Of a stretch of DNA of 64,000 nt, positions 1 to 12,700 are shown in pieces. The DNA comes from Anabas testudineus (Eukaryota; Chordata; Actinopteri; Anabantiformes; Anabantidae). Position numbers and translations under genes: made by a program. Location: NCBI RefSeq assembly GCF_900324465.2, contig NC_046618.1, positions 17,605,063 to 17,669,062 on the forward strand. Reading direction: 5' to 3'. How positions within the stretch are numbered: position 1 is the first letter of the stretch; each line of letters starts with the position of its first letter. Under the pieces are notes generated by a model. That model saw nothing but the letters and a program-made list of their open reading frames with translations. It did no database searches and was not told where the DNA came from.

Positions 1-1413
1 TGTTGCCTGTTCAGTTGGATTTTTCCTGTTTTATTGCATTTTATCTGAAACTTTTTGTCTTCTCTACTGTACGTGTGTTATTGTAGTTTGTTCAATTTTT
101 TCCTGTCATTGTGTCACTCATGTTTATTTTCCCACTGAGTGCACAGTTTCCCAAAATTCTTTATGCTCTGCCCCACCAGAGTGATGTTTATCCAGCCTCC
201 GTACTGGAGGGATCTGTAAATCATGTATGATTCAGTAAATGAGAGAGAAAAAAGGCACTGGTCCGGTGTCACGCTCTCCCCTGAGTCCAGCAAAGCCTGT
301 TTGTTTATAGATCTGTCCCACAACAATACCCAACTCTCTCCACACACACACTATCTTGCGCACAGAGCTCACTGAGAAAACAAGCGACAGCCATAACAAG
401 GGCCCGAACAGGAGCTGCTCTCTGTAGGAAAACCTGCGCTCACTTCCCAGGCTCCTGGCTGACTCACCACTGTCCTATTATACTGTACAGTACATGAAAG
501 TCTCCCAAAAGTCAGGAAAAGAACACTTGACATTTTTTGGCTCCATTATATAAGACTACATTGTGGATTCTAAAAGTCTGCTCTTGGGAAAACAAAAGAA
601 AAATGCAGCTTTGATGTTTAGAATAATAAATACTGACATCTGTCCCTTAGGTAGCAGTGAAAAAAGCTCCTTTGTTTCAACTTGTTTCTTCACCGGTCGG
701 CCTGTGAATAAAGAAAGGTGATAACTTAGTTCCTGACTCGTTCAGAACATGAACACATACACACCCCATTATTATTTTTCACCTGCCTACCCTTTCTGTC
801 TCACACCTCTTTTCCTCCGAGGGGGGCTTTAATTAAAGTTGTTGCTGCAACAACAGGTACTCACCCACACCCTCATATTAGTCTATAGGGCTTTCTTACT
901 TTCTGTTTATGGGTCAGAGCAGCAACAGTTATTTTGCCCATGTGACTCTCAGTTCACAGCAAATACACCAATTTTGAGTTATATGTGAAGCTTTGCTCTA
1001 GATGAACTACTAATTTAGCAGTACTTGTACTACAGTATACAGTAAAAGTACAGGAACAGATGCAGAGAGTGAGATAAGTTAAAAAATCGAATTGTAAAAT
1101 CTACTACACACAAAATGAAGCAATAAAAAAAAAAAAGACAAAGGTTTTACATACATTTTTGTTGATAGATATTGTGAAGGTAAATAGTCCTCAGTGGTAT
1201 TAGTAACATAGTATTTTATTGTTTATAAATGAATTAGTTTTCTACATGATTGATATATGTACTATACTGACATCAGAAAATCAAGCTGGCAATTTTTGAT
1301 TTTGCCCTGACACCTCTGCAGAGGCTCATCCAGTCGGACGTATCAGAAGGTCACAATCAGGTTGTGACGCTGCCGCCTCACCTTGTGTTTTTCTCATGTT
1401 TTCCACCGTTCAG
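1..1413 (+). other. intron of septin 2 (partial)
   Basis: This stretch precedes the first recognisable septin-2 exon and should be intron, because the exon at 1414 starts inside the GTPase domain. The exons encoding the P-loop and the G3 and G4 motifs must lie left of the window. The sequence is AT-rich with no supported exon, RNA gene or clear repeat. The short open frame at 114-347 (minus) has no recognisable content. Confidence 0.6.
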
Positions 1414-3829
1414 ATCCTGGATGAGATCGCAGAGCACGGCATTAAAATTTATCAGCTACCCGACGCTGACTCTGACGAGGATGAGGAGTTCAAGGAGCAG
1501 ACCAGAGTCCTGAAGGTAAGAGTGGGACAAACCGCTGATGGCAGCTGTAACGACCCTGCGTCAGACACTTTCCTCTCTTGGTACAGTGATGTATACCATT
1601 CTCTTCCTATTCATCTTTGCTTCCCTTCTCTGCATCCCCTCCTGTTTGATACCTTTATTTTCCGTATCTCTTTCCATATCCCTTTCTCCGACTTTGTTTC
1701 TCTTTGGGGACCTTTATCTTTCTTTCCCAGGCAAGCATTCCCTTTGCTGTGATTGGCTCCAACCAGCTGATTGAGGTGAAAGGGAAGAAGATCCGTGGTC
1801 GTCTTTACCCCTGGGGAGTTGTTGAAGTGGAGAATCCCGAGCACAATGACTTCCTTAAACTTCGCACCATGCTTGTGTGAGTATCCGTGGTAATAAAATT
1901 GATTAAGTAATAGGATGTTTGGAAGGAAAGTTGTCTAAAGCCTCAAGAGAACCTCAGTCTCATCAAGCTGCTTGTTCAGTCTACTTTGGAAAAAAAATGC
2001 TCTACTGCCTTCTAGTGTGTGAAAATAGGATTGCATGTCTGATTGTTGCAGGACCCACATGCAAGACCTCCAGGAGGTCACTCAGGACCTGCATTATGAG
2101 AACTTCCGTTCAGAGAGGCTGAAGAGAGCGGGCAGGTGAGTTACAGCTATAATTTACACAGCAGATGAGCTGCTCCTGTTTTAAGCTAGGTTAATAATAA
2201 TTTTTTGTTAACTCCAGGGCTGTGGAAGAGGATGTGGTGGATAAGGACCAGATCTTGCTACAGAAAGAAGCTGAGGTAAGAACACGCAGAACTGGAAAGA
2301 AACAAGTACATACAGGCTGTGTGCAGCACCTCAAAACAGAAGCATACTGTAGGTCTAGATCAGGGGTCAGCAACCTTTAACACCCAAAGAGCCACTTGAA
2401 CCGGTTTCCACGGAAAAGAAAACACTGGAAGCCGCAAATACTTCTACAGTGTTATCTAAAATAAAGATAACACTGTTTTTTTACCTTTATGCTTTGTATA
2501 AACAACTGTAGTATGTTGCTTATAAAATCCACAAAGTGCTACAGAACACATTTGAGTTGAAGGTCTCTTTCAAATGAATTAAAAAGCTGAACTTAAATTT
2601 TCCATGTAGCAAACAGAAAATGCCCTGAGCCGTCATTATATCGCCTTTAGGCTTTCAGAGTAAATTGGAAAAATAAGCACTGTCACATCTGCATGAATAT
2701 TTATTTTACCTGGTTAATGGGACTTCTGCTCCTGAACCTCTGCGCACACCGTCTGCAAATCAGGGCTGTACAAAGTCACTTTCATCTTTAAGCAGGACTG
2801 TAAGTTGTCTGTGAGGCGTGAGCGGTGTTTGTTTTTAACATAGTTCATGTGGAGAATAGCTAGAACTAAAATTTTGAAGAAAAAAAAAACGTAACGCAAA
2901 TAAAGTACACTTCAATTAAATACTTATAATTTATTTTCCTAAACCACGTAGAGCCGCAGTATAAGGTTGAAAGAGCCGCATGCAGCTCTGGAGCCGCAGG
3001 TTGCCGACCCCTGGTCTAGATTCATATATCATACATGTTCAGAGTTACTGATTCCTCTAATCATTCTGTCTCTATTTCCTGGCTGAGGACCTTTTCAAAT
3101 GCAACACAGTTGTAAGAAACAGGACAAAATTGACAGTTTTTCCATTGCAGGTTGAATTGTAGCAAAAATAAAGCTTTGAATAGTTTTTTACAGGACACTT
3201 TAGTACACTGGAAATGAACAGAAATAGGCTTTATTTAAGGTGATAACTGTGACACTATGTGTCTGAACGACTCAATTTTCACTGATTATTGCCAAAGCAT
3301 ATTGTAGATATTTCCACACCACATTATTAGAAATTATTAATCAATTATGAGAGGCTTAAAATAAAGCAATAAAACAGAATGAGGTTAATAGTCAAACCCC
3401 AACATCTGTGGCTTAAAATTAAATATGTAAAGTGGAAAACGTGTCTCAGCTTCAAGTGTGTAATTCTCTCCTCTGCCACACGGTGGCGATATATATTTAA
3501 AAAAGTCATAATTTAACAGGGTGAAAATATTAGCTTTTATATCCTGATCAGATTATTTACTTATGGTCCAGTTGTTACTTTAACATTAGTATTAGTATAG
3601 CAATGGCATTTATACTATTTGTTTTGTTTTTGTTTGACATAGATTTTGTGCTTTATTCCTTTTGTAACTGTTTATTTTATTGCTATTACAGCCGTGCTGT
3701 GCTAAAAACACCTATTGTAACTATTTCATTTATTAGGTGTACTTTAGTTTGGTTGATGTGATTTCTGTTCTGACGTTTGTGCATAGTTCATAGTTGACGT
3801 TGTGGTTTACACTTTGACAAGGTACATGT

Positions 3830-3883
<54 letters not shown>

Positions 3884-3905
3884 CTTCTTCAGTTTTGAAA
3901 CACAA

Positions 3906-3979
<74 letters not shown>

Positions 3980-5116
3980 TTGTCTCTAGACTTTAACTAA
4001 TACTTCTAGTTGTTACTTGGTTACTGGTTACGATTCCTTTCTTATAGCTACAAATATGTGATAAACACATTATGTGTTAGTGAAAATTACAAAATACTAA
4101 TGACATTTCACCTAATGCATAATAGGTTATGGGGTAAAGCTTTCCTAGAAAATTCAATAGTACTTCATCTGTTGGCTGTTGAAGGACTCAAGTGTCATAC
4201 TGTTGTATCAACAGTGGAGATGTAAAGGTAAAACTAGGAAGTATGTTCTTCACTACTCTCTACAAGTGTTTTTTAACTTCTAGTGTACTTCTGCCTGCTC
4301 GTCATTAGCCAATAACTTCCTACGTGATTGTGTCGTTGTGGTTTTAAGTTGCCCTTCTGTGAAAACCACAGATACCTAGTTTGGTCATTTTAAAATTTCC
4401 AAATTAATGTAGAGATTAGTTTTGGAAATATTCTCATTCTCAAGCCGGATGAACAGTTTAAAGCCCCATTAGCACTTTGGACTTTTTTTTAGCTCATGAA
4501 AATAAAGTTTAGTCTAGTTTGAACATGTGTGGTTTTCACAGGGAAGTGATGTAACAGGCTACCGTAGCTAGTGAGGTTACTTTGAGCAAGAGGCAAAAAT
4601 GTCTCTTACTGACAATTTAAAGAAGTTTTACAACTCACATGATGCATATGAGGGGATGGTGGTTTCATAAAGTTAGGCTAGGCTTATTTCAGTAAACTAG
4701 GTTTAATTACATAAAGAGAATTCAAATAAAGTAAGTCTGACCAAATTAGTAGAGAAGTGGGAGAAAAATAATCTGCTTTGATTGTTGGTTAATCGTCATT
4801 GTCATAATAAAAGTTTTAAAATTATTTCTGTTTTCAGCCCTAAAATCTTAAGATTTTCTGCTTTTGATTGTTCAATGATCTTGTGAGCTGAATATCTTTG
4901 GTTTTTAGATTGTAAGACGTTACCTTGGGCAGAAAAACTGGAGATTCATTTCCATTTGATGAACATATTATTCAAGAACACAAACAAACTGACTGATATG
5001 TTTGTAATTGATCCATTATTGTAACCATGTCTTTTCTTTTTTTTCTGTAGCTGAGACGCATGCAGGAGATGATTGCTCAGATGCAGGCACAGATGAAGAT
5101 GAAGACGGACGAGTAA
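1414..5116 (+). CDS. septin2: septin 2, 3' half (5' exons outside window)
   Basis: Septins are GTP-binding proteins that assemble into hetero-oligomeric filaments at the cleavage furrow, cilium base and cortex. Five exons are visible: 1414-1515, 1731-1876, 2052-2135, 2218-2275 and 5051-5116, all with GT-AG junctions and consistent phase. They encode the end of the GTPase domain ([20 protein letters not shown]), the septin unique element ([39 protein letters not shown]) and a C-terminal coiled coil ([19 protein letters not shown]). These match human SEPT2 more closely than SEPT1, SEPT4 or SEPT5. The tail ends KTDE, without the glycine-rich extension of human SEPT2. Septin 5 follows head-to-tail within 1.7 kb. 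The last intron holds a hAT remnant and a TA palindrome. Identity as septin 2 rather than a fish-specific SEPT2-group paralogue is likely but not proven. Confidence 0.9.
2361..3013 (-). mobile_element. hAT DNA transposon remnant, 653 bp, with intact ends and TSD
   Basis: The ends are terminal inverted repeats, CAGGGGTCAGCAACCT on the left and AGGTTGCCGACCCCTG on the right. An exact 8-bp target-site duplication, GTCTAGAT, lies at 2353-2360 and 3014-3021. An 8-bp duplication is the hAT signature. The minus strand at about 2714-2899 keeps an open frame with [13 protein letters not shown] and [17 protein letters not shown], which resembles the C-terminal end of vertebrate hAT transposases. This suggests an internally deleted copy that kept its 3' end. 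It sits in the last intron of septin 2. It cannot be autonomous at this length. Confidence 0.85.
3837..3983. repeat. two (TA)n tracts, the second inside a perfect 82-bp palindrome
   Basis: A (TA)23 tract occupies 3837-3882. After 26 bases a (TA)34 tract runs 3909-3976. The second tract is flanked by ACAAAAC (3902-3908) and GTTTTGT (3977-3983), so 3902-3983 is a perfect inverted repeat that could extrude as a cruciform. It lies in the last septin-2 intron. A translated frame through it (3802-3996) is an artefact of the repeat. Confidence 0.9.
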
Positions 5117-6295
5117 AAGAGTTGGAGCAGAAGGGAAACGAGGTGATCCCAACCTCCCAACACACACACCTCTGGTCCTCCTCTGCCTGCTACCACCCTC
5201 CAAACCCCCCAGGAGTCCAGAATCGCATCATCTTTACCCTCACACCTCTGTGCACCACCTCTTCCTCCAAACATCCATCCATCAGCTGTTCATTAACTCA
5301 CTGTTATGTCTTTTCTTCAGCATCTCATTAAGACTCAGATTAGTTAGTGGAGTTAGGAAGTGGAAAAAAATCAATAAAAACGTTTCTGTACTGGATAATT
5401 ATCATATATATATCTGTTATTTAGTCTTAATTATGAACCATTGAACAGCCAGTAACAACGGTACTAAGAGATTTCGCTATCACACCATCATGTTTACAAA
5501 AGTATATGTATGAATTATGTCCACACATCAGATATTTTCTAGTTTCCATTTATTTTGCGGTTAGGTTAAGATTGTTTTGTGCATGTTTTAACTTAAAAGC
5601 AACTAACTTTGCTTCTCGTGTTTTTATCATCACCTTTACCTCTGGACGGTTTCGTCCTTCAATGTCCGTGTCAGTCTGAAAATGTGTGGATGTGAACCAG
5701 ATGAACCGCTCGCGTCGAGAAGGAGTATGTCTGCTTTTTTCCACGCTTAATATATAGAAACCTTATTTTTTAGCCTTCTATATAAATTTGAGCCTTGGCA
5801 TTTGTTAAGATTTTCGGCTACAAATAGTCAAAGCACTACCACTTCTCTATTCTAAAGAGCAATTTACACAATAGTAAAAAAGGGCTGTGTTGTTTATATT
5901 TTTATATTTCTCTGTAGGATCGTAAAGCCAGTGACCCACAGACTGAAAACTAATCAACTCAGTCTAGTAGCTTGATTGTGTCCATAGTTGTTTCAGTGAT
6001 GCCGCTTGTGTGTAACGGTCTGTTCGTACACTACATGTACAGCCTTTCATTACCATACTGTATTTAGGCTTTGACCTTTATATGTAGTCCCTCCAGCCTC
6101 CTGTGAGCAGCAGACGAAACACTCTTCAGCAGTGCCATCTAACAGTGCCGTCATTTAGTTTTTCTTCTACTCGTATGCAAATTTGTGAACAATCATTATT
6201 ATTTCTTAACTTTATGTCGGTAAACACTTGTTTTTGGTCGCCTTATGTATTTGTGTTTGTTTTTGTATTTTTCTCCAAAATAAAACTGTCAGAAA
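5117..6295 (+). other. septin 2 3' UTR
   Basis: The sequence after the TAA stop runs uninterrupted to a canonical AATAAA. It has no supported open frame. The start is rich in CA and CCTCC runs (5160-5300). The remainder is AT-rich. Extent is inferred from the single good polyadenylation signal. Confidence 0.6.
6279..6284 (+). terminator. polyadenylation signal of septin 2
   Basis: AATAAA lies about 1.16 kb after the septin-2 stop codon and 0.5 kb before the septin-5 start. Cleavage is expected 10-30 bases downstream. Confidence 0.6.
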
Positions 6296-6299
6296 AAAC

Positions 6300-6787
6300 A
6301 TTTGTTTATTCTTGGATAACAACTGAATTCTTATTTTTTTAATAACTTGTCACCCTATGACCTGATTCATACTTCACATTCATAAGATGTGCGAGTTTAT
6401 TATTTAAGTTAACAGATATTTGTTCAGGAAGCTGGAACAACACAATTCAAGTGAAATGATATAAAAGATGCATTTTGTAAATTATTCTTTCATTTCTTTC
6501 TTTTATTGCTAGTAGATGATCAGATTTAATATGTTTCTCCATCGCCTTGATTGAGTCTAAACAAACACTGTGACTGTCCGGGGGTCTGGTTTTGACCCTG
6601 ACCTCCTCCTAACATCCTGGAGGAGTCCTGATTGTGGGAAGCTCTGCAGTGTGACTGGCTGTGAGGAGGAGGAGGAGGAGGAGGAGGGGCGTTCAGCTGT
6701 CAGCTCAGCCCGCCCTCCTGCTCTCTGTCCGGGGCCGCTTTCTGTGAGCCGTCGCTTCGGTGAAATCGAAGGAGGAGAGCGGGCAGC
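6300..6787 (+). promoter_or_regulatory. septin 5 promoter and 5' UTR
   Basis: This spacer separates the septin-2 polyadenylation signal from the septin-5 start codon. Its distal part is AT-rich. From about 6560 it becomes GC-rich, with a (GAG)n tract near 6664-6688 and several CpGs, as expected of a first-exon and core promoter region. The exact transcription start cannot be read from the sequence. Confidence 0.5.
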
Positions 6788-9700
6788 ATGACGACCAACA
6801 TCAGGTACAAAAGCCGGATCCCAGTTAAAACAGGTGAGCGCGGTTTGTGGATGTATTTCCAGCCATGTGTTTATTGATTATCAGTGCAGTGACTGCTTCA
6901 TGTTTCTGTCTCCTTTGGGCGTCGCTCTGCATCTCTGCACCTGCGCCTCCTCCTCATCCATCCCGGCATGGCCAACAGAGGACAGCACGGAGGTAAGACG
7001 CGTCATTTAATGCATCTAGTCGAGGGTTTGAAGTGTCATTTAATGTAGGGCATTGTCGGAACACACCGCCGCACGGTTCAGCCTCGGTGGAAGCAGCATC
7101 AGCCACAATTCACATCTCACACTTTTGCTTTTTGCCTTTTTCCTCCGATGTGCGGTGTTTTATGAGCACTGGATGCTGTGAGTGTGGCCGTGCCATCACA
7201 CACCGAGAGCTGATCACCAGGCTCACAGGCGGAGGGCGGAGGGGGGGTTAGGTTTTATTTATAGAGGCGTATGTGGAGCGGCCAACATGGTACCCAAAAG
7301 CCAGCATCCTTTCTCTCCATCCTCCGCTGGTCGCTGTGTCGACGATTAACTGACCTAATTATTAACGTTGCATCAGCACCACTCACGATGCTGCTGCTGC
7401 TGATGCTGCTGCTGCGTGTGTGTAGTGAACCTTTCTGGGCATTGTTCACGGCCGCCACATGAGCCTGCAGGGGAGGTCGCATGTCTGATGACCCTGGGCC
7501 TTTCTCCTCCCCCTCTTCCCTCTTCGTCTTGTTGGCCGTAGTGGAGTATTTGCATGTGCTGCGATGGTTCAGTGAGTGTTTGCAGAAATTCATCAACAGA
7601 TTCAAGCGAGCGTGAGGCTTCAAAGGAAAATGTAAAAGAGCAGGATCATTTGTGATGAGCGCATGAAATGGACCTAAAGGCGATTTAATAGCAAATGATC
7701 CACACATTAGGCATGTGTGTATGTGAATGTTACATAAGTAAGAAATACTACCAATATTAAAGGTCATTTAAGAATAATGTATTTTATATTATTTGAACGT
7801 AATGATTCATATATACCTCAAAATTATACATAAGTACAGCACTGGAAGTAATATACTTCCCACTACTCACTTTAATATGTACTAATGCTGTTTATTACCA
7901 CAACCTAGAATAAATACCACCTACATTCATGTTTTTGCATTGCAAATAATAATAAGTATTAACAGTAGAATGTATACATAGTATAGTATCAAAAGTAAAG
8001 TACACATGACAGCGAATAAGTGGAGAGGGAACATATAACATGAACTGAGCAGCTAAAGCCCTGAGGTCAAAAGGACACCACACAATAATACTTAATTATT
8101 GTAGTAATTTACATTTCATAACTACTGTAACTTTGACTGTACATTTCATCATTATGGAGCAATGTGTAATCAATCTGTAGTAAATGTAGTAAAAAGCACA
8201 TTGTTTACACTGTTGAACCAACAGTTCTAAAACCCCAAATGTTTCTTCAAGGAAAAAAACATGAAAACTTTAAATCTGAGAAGCTGGAAATAGCAAATAT
8301 GTGATTGAAGTTATTTCAGTTGACGAAAACAAATTAACAGATTTTTGCAGCTCAAAATATTTTAGCTGGAAAACTGAAAAACACTAGAAAGTACCTAAAT
8401 ATTGTAATTAAATATAATATTTGTGTTGTGACATAATATTTGTCCAGTATTTAGTCTCCTTTGTGCAGTTTGGCCACATCTGCTGCAGACAGATGTGCAG
8501 ACAGATTTACTTTCTCCTGGAAATTAGTAGTCACGTGGGATCAGCACACAGACACTCGACCTTTCTGGACAACCTGGATTAGTATGATGATTGTAGAGTT
8601 GTGTGATTGTATGTAGCATTTCCATTTTGACTTGAAACAGTCAGACTAGCTGTTGCCCTTCTTGTAAAAACACCGATCCTCCTCTGAATGATTCCCTGTA
8701 TGTGTTCAGCGTTTGGATTACTACACATTGAGCTTTGTTCGCTCTTCACTCCCACATACTCTGCTGCATCTAACCCTGTCGGTCACGTTGAGAAAAATAT
8801 CTCGTATTCTGGATCCAGCTCAGTAAGAGTGACTGAAAGATGACATGGTCCCCGTTGTAAGAAAAATAACTAATAATCAATATTGTTGTCTCTGCTCCTC
8901 ACATCGTAGTAAATGCTGCCATCACTTTCTTTCCTGTGATATTTTGTTGCCAAGCAACAGTCTTTTTAAACAGTTTTCATCACTTCTCTGATACGGAGGA
9001 GTGAACGACACCATCTGACCTACCCACAATGCCATGTGGTGATTACTGCGCGTGTGGGTGGGTGGATTTTCACTGAACATGTTTCATCACAGTTGAGAAA
9101 CTAGAAAAAAATCACAGTTTTATCAACAGTTAACCTGGAAGGGTCGCCTTGATATAGTGACACACACGAGGATCAGAAGAAAGATGAACCACTTCTTAAA
9201 GTGTTTTTGCTCATTTACTCATATAGTCGACACAAATCAATCAAATGTCAGTTTTTCTCATCAATGTTTGACTTAAAATCGGACATTTAAAGGTTATTCC
9301 TGACCTTGGAAACATCAGTTTCATGGGAGAATGATTTCAAATTAAATTTGTATAAGACAAAAACTATATTTTTGTCCATTATCTGTGTGGTGAGATTGAC
9401 TGGGATCTGTGTTCAGGACATTAGAAATACAGTTTACTTGTAAATAACACCAGCTGAAAATCAAAGATTACTCCTTTAAGAGTGGTTTAAGATCACCACT
9501 TTATGAGAACACACTCATTAAAGGGTTTAGAAGTTGTAATCCACGGCTTATTTAATGGTTAATGATTAATCGAATCATATCTTAAAGGTCTTTGAAGGGG
9601 TCATATTATGCATTTCACTTTCTGATCTTACATATATACTTTTGTGTATGTTATTGTGTTTGTTATAAATATATCTGTTGCTGCCAAACGTGATGTTGAG

Positions 9701-12700
9701 GAGATGTCTCCTCGTTATTGCACCTCGTTGAGTCCATTTCTATCTGGGATGTTACGACTGCTAAAATAAAGCAGGTCAGCAGTCATACATTGATTTCTCC
9801 CCTGCAGCAGTGAACAGATGTTGAGTCGGATGCATTTGTGTCCGTGCACATGTCACTTCACTTCAGACATACTCAACCACTCCCCCCCTCACCTCCTCTG
9901 CTGCTTTACTCCTCACTCTTCCACCTACTGCCACTTTATCTTTGAACATGCACACATTCACCCTTTCTGCCACAGATGGGAGGCCCCCCAGCTCCCAGTG
10001 AGGAGCAGCTGTGAGGCAGGAATAGATGCAACTCAGAGGGTGGGGTGTAGTATGGAAGCTGGGGATTGAACCCCCTGCAGCTCCTGCTTATCAGCAAAAC
10101 AACAAGTTACTAGAAGAGAAGGCAAGAGTGACTGTTTTTAACTTTCTGCACAGCTGCAGAGTAAAATATTTAATACTAATACTTAGTACTTAGTATTGCA
10201 TGGATCAATCTTTAAATCCTAAATGTGTTTTCCATCATTTTAGACACTTTTGCTGGCTATTTCTGTTACTAATGGAAATGTTGGGATCGCCACAGCAAGA
10301 ACACAGCTGTTTCAAGCTGCACAGCATCAGTTTACTTGTGAGAGATTTCAATAAATACACAGCGAGCTAAAAACATTTTGTAACTTACTTTTAGACATTG
10401 AACATGGTGACATGCAGCAAGGCTGTAAAGAATGGGTGGGATTGGGTGTTAACGTGACTTACTGTCATTTCATCATGCATGTAACACCAGTCTCGTACCT
10501 GCAGTAACTCGTTTCCTGCTCTTATGCCCTCGGTTTTGTACATATAGTACCTCTGCAGTGCTCATCTTCCCTCAGTTATGCATTTCAAAAAGCTTTCAGA
10601 AAGTAACTGGAGGCTGACCCAGATTCTTAAATAAAATCTGTTTAAGTATTTGGTCAGTTTTGACATATTTAGGATTACAGTAATGAGCAGTAATCTAATG
10701 AAATGAATAAAGACAATTACATTCATTTCATAACCACTGTTGGCAGAAAGTCTGAGTTATTTGTGACTACATAACACTGGCATTTAACTCTTGTTAGTCA
10801 TTAAATCGTCATTTGTTGTGCTGTTTTTAGCTTTTAGCTTGACCTTATACTTGACTTTGCAAAGAACTATAACACAAGAAAAACCTCCGTGCTTGTTAAA
10901 CCATATTAGGAGGCACTTAAGTAGCTGGTGCTTGAAGACACCGCAGAATAATATAAAGTTTGAACTGGTACAGGTTTAGTTCCTGGTACAAACATACAGA
11001 ACAAGCAGGAATAATAATAATTATAATTTTTTATATCTGCTGATACCTTCTGACTTCTCCAGGCAGCTCAAACGCAGCACCACACAACGGAAGACATTAA
11101 TCCTAAGAAGGCTAGAGGAGACGTAACTGCACATGTTTTAGAGCAGCATTACCATTTGGTATGAGTATAAACACATGCTGCATGCACATGATGTGTTTGT
11201 AATGGAGGTAATGGAGATACACGAGGCTGTGGATATACAGTCAGTACCTAAGAAAAGAAAAACTGAATCAACAGACTTGTTCTTTAACTTTTCCTAAACA
11301 TGTTTTTCTCTTTCTTTCCTGCTTGGATCATTCTGCTAAATGACGGAAACCAGTCAAGGTTAGAGCCATGCTTCAAGTGTTCATTGTTATAGAGCAGGCG
11401 GACTGGGACTGGCCTCCGATAGCAAAGTGTCCTTCAGTGAAGCAATTTTATTGTTGCCTGAGCAAAAACATGCTGTCAGATTAACATGTTAAAGAGCCAA
11501 GAGCACACAGGCCTCAGCATCCCCTAGTACAGACAGCACAGGAGGAAGGGCGAAGCTGGGATGTCAGGGTACCTCTCTGCCTCTATATCACCCACTAACA
11601 ACCCTCCTACGTCTTCTTAACACTTCCTCTCGGCCTGTGTTGCCTCACTTACTGGTTGGCAGGCAACTATTCAGAGGAAGCATTCAGGGTTAATGGTGTG
11701 AACGTGTCAGCTGGACGACACTGAGACGTACAGAAGTCCCCAGTAAAGGTCACTGCTCTTGATCGCTATCTCCGCCCTTCTGCCTGCTTTAAACCAGCAA
11801 CATGCCACATGATAAAAACCTGCCTGAAGTTTTCAATCAACAGACATCACCAGACGATCAGTTTCTTTTTCTTCTTTGGTAATGTTCTCTCAGCTCCTTC
11901 CTGTTGTGACTCTCTGCTTTTAGTCTGGAGGTAAACTTTTACTTTAATAGTCTTTGTAAGAGATACTTGTGTGCTTAAACAGTTTTTGACAAACATAGCT
12001 CTGTTTGGATGATATTAACTCTTTCATACACAGTGGTCACTACAGTGGACAGCTATTCAAAAGCTGTCCTCTTGTATATGTGGGTTAGTGTCAGAAGAGC
12101 CATGGACAATATTTCTCTGTCTTTTTGTAGAGAATCCTAGAAACTCAGCAGTTCGTCGTTCAGCGGCTAGGTTCAACATTTTTTAAAGGTATTAGACTAC
12201 GTTAAAATGTGAGCCTAGAGAAGAATAAAAACACTCTGAGGTTCTCATAATTAAGGGTTAAGGTCAACTTTCTGCTAGAGGAGGATATTCTTGTCCTCCT
12301 GTGTGCACTGGGCCTGCACGAAATAGGTCGCTATGTGTGCTGACGGTCATGAAGAAATCTTAACTCAGTGTTTTTGTCCGTGGCTGCAGACTGAGAAGCC
12401 AGTCGTCAGACGTGTGATGGTGAGTGTTGTTATGGTCAGCTAAAGTCTTCTGCAGCCATGCTGCGCGCCTGTGGTGTCTTATCGAGTGATGGATACAATG
12501 TTGGACCAGACTCGTCTGGATTATGTCCTGTACTGTATGTGTTTTTGTGTGTGTACGCTGGCAGTGAAGCACCCTGCTGTGGTCTTTTGAGAGTCACTTC
12601 CTCTAAGACCACAGCTTTGCATGACTAAGAGGAAGAAGCTGACCGCTGCCTGCTGACTGACTAGCTGGATCTCTAGATCACTGGATCTCTGCCTCTGCAG

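Noticed and set aside
3802-3996. Open frame of repeated Ile-Tyr
   Set aside because: Pure translation of the TA microsatellite.
7255-7767. 170-codon open frame on the minus strand
   Set aside because: It lies in the septin-5 intron. Composition is low-complexity in part (serine run from a TGC repeat), there is no recognisable domain, and no splice or promoter context supports it.
10050-10080. tRNA-like B-box (GGGGATTGAACCCCC)
   Set aside because: No matching A-box, acceptor stem or anticodon arm could be folded around it. At most it is a worn SINE piece.
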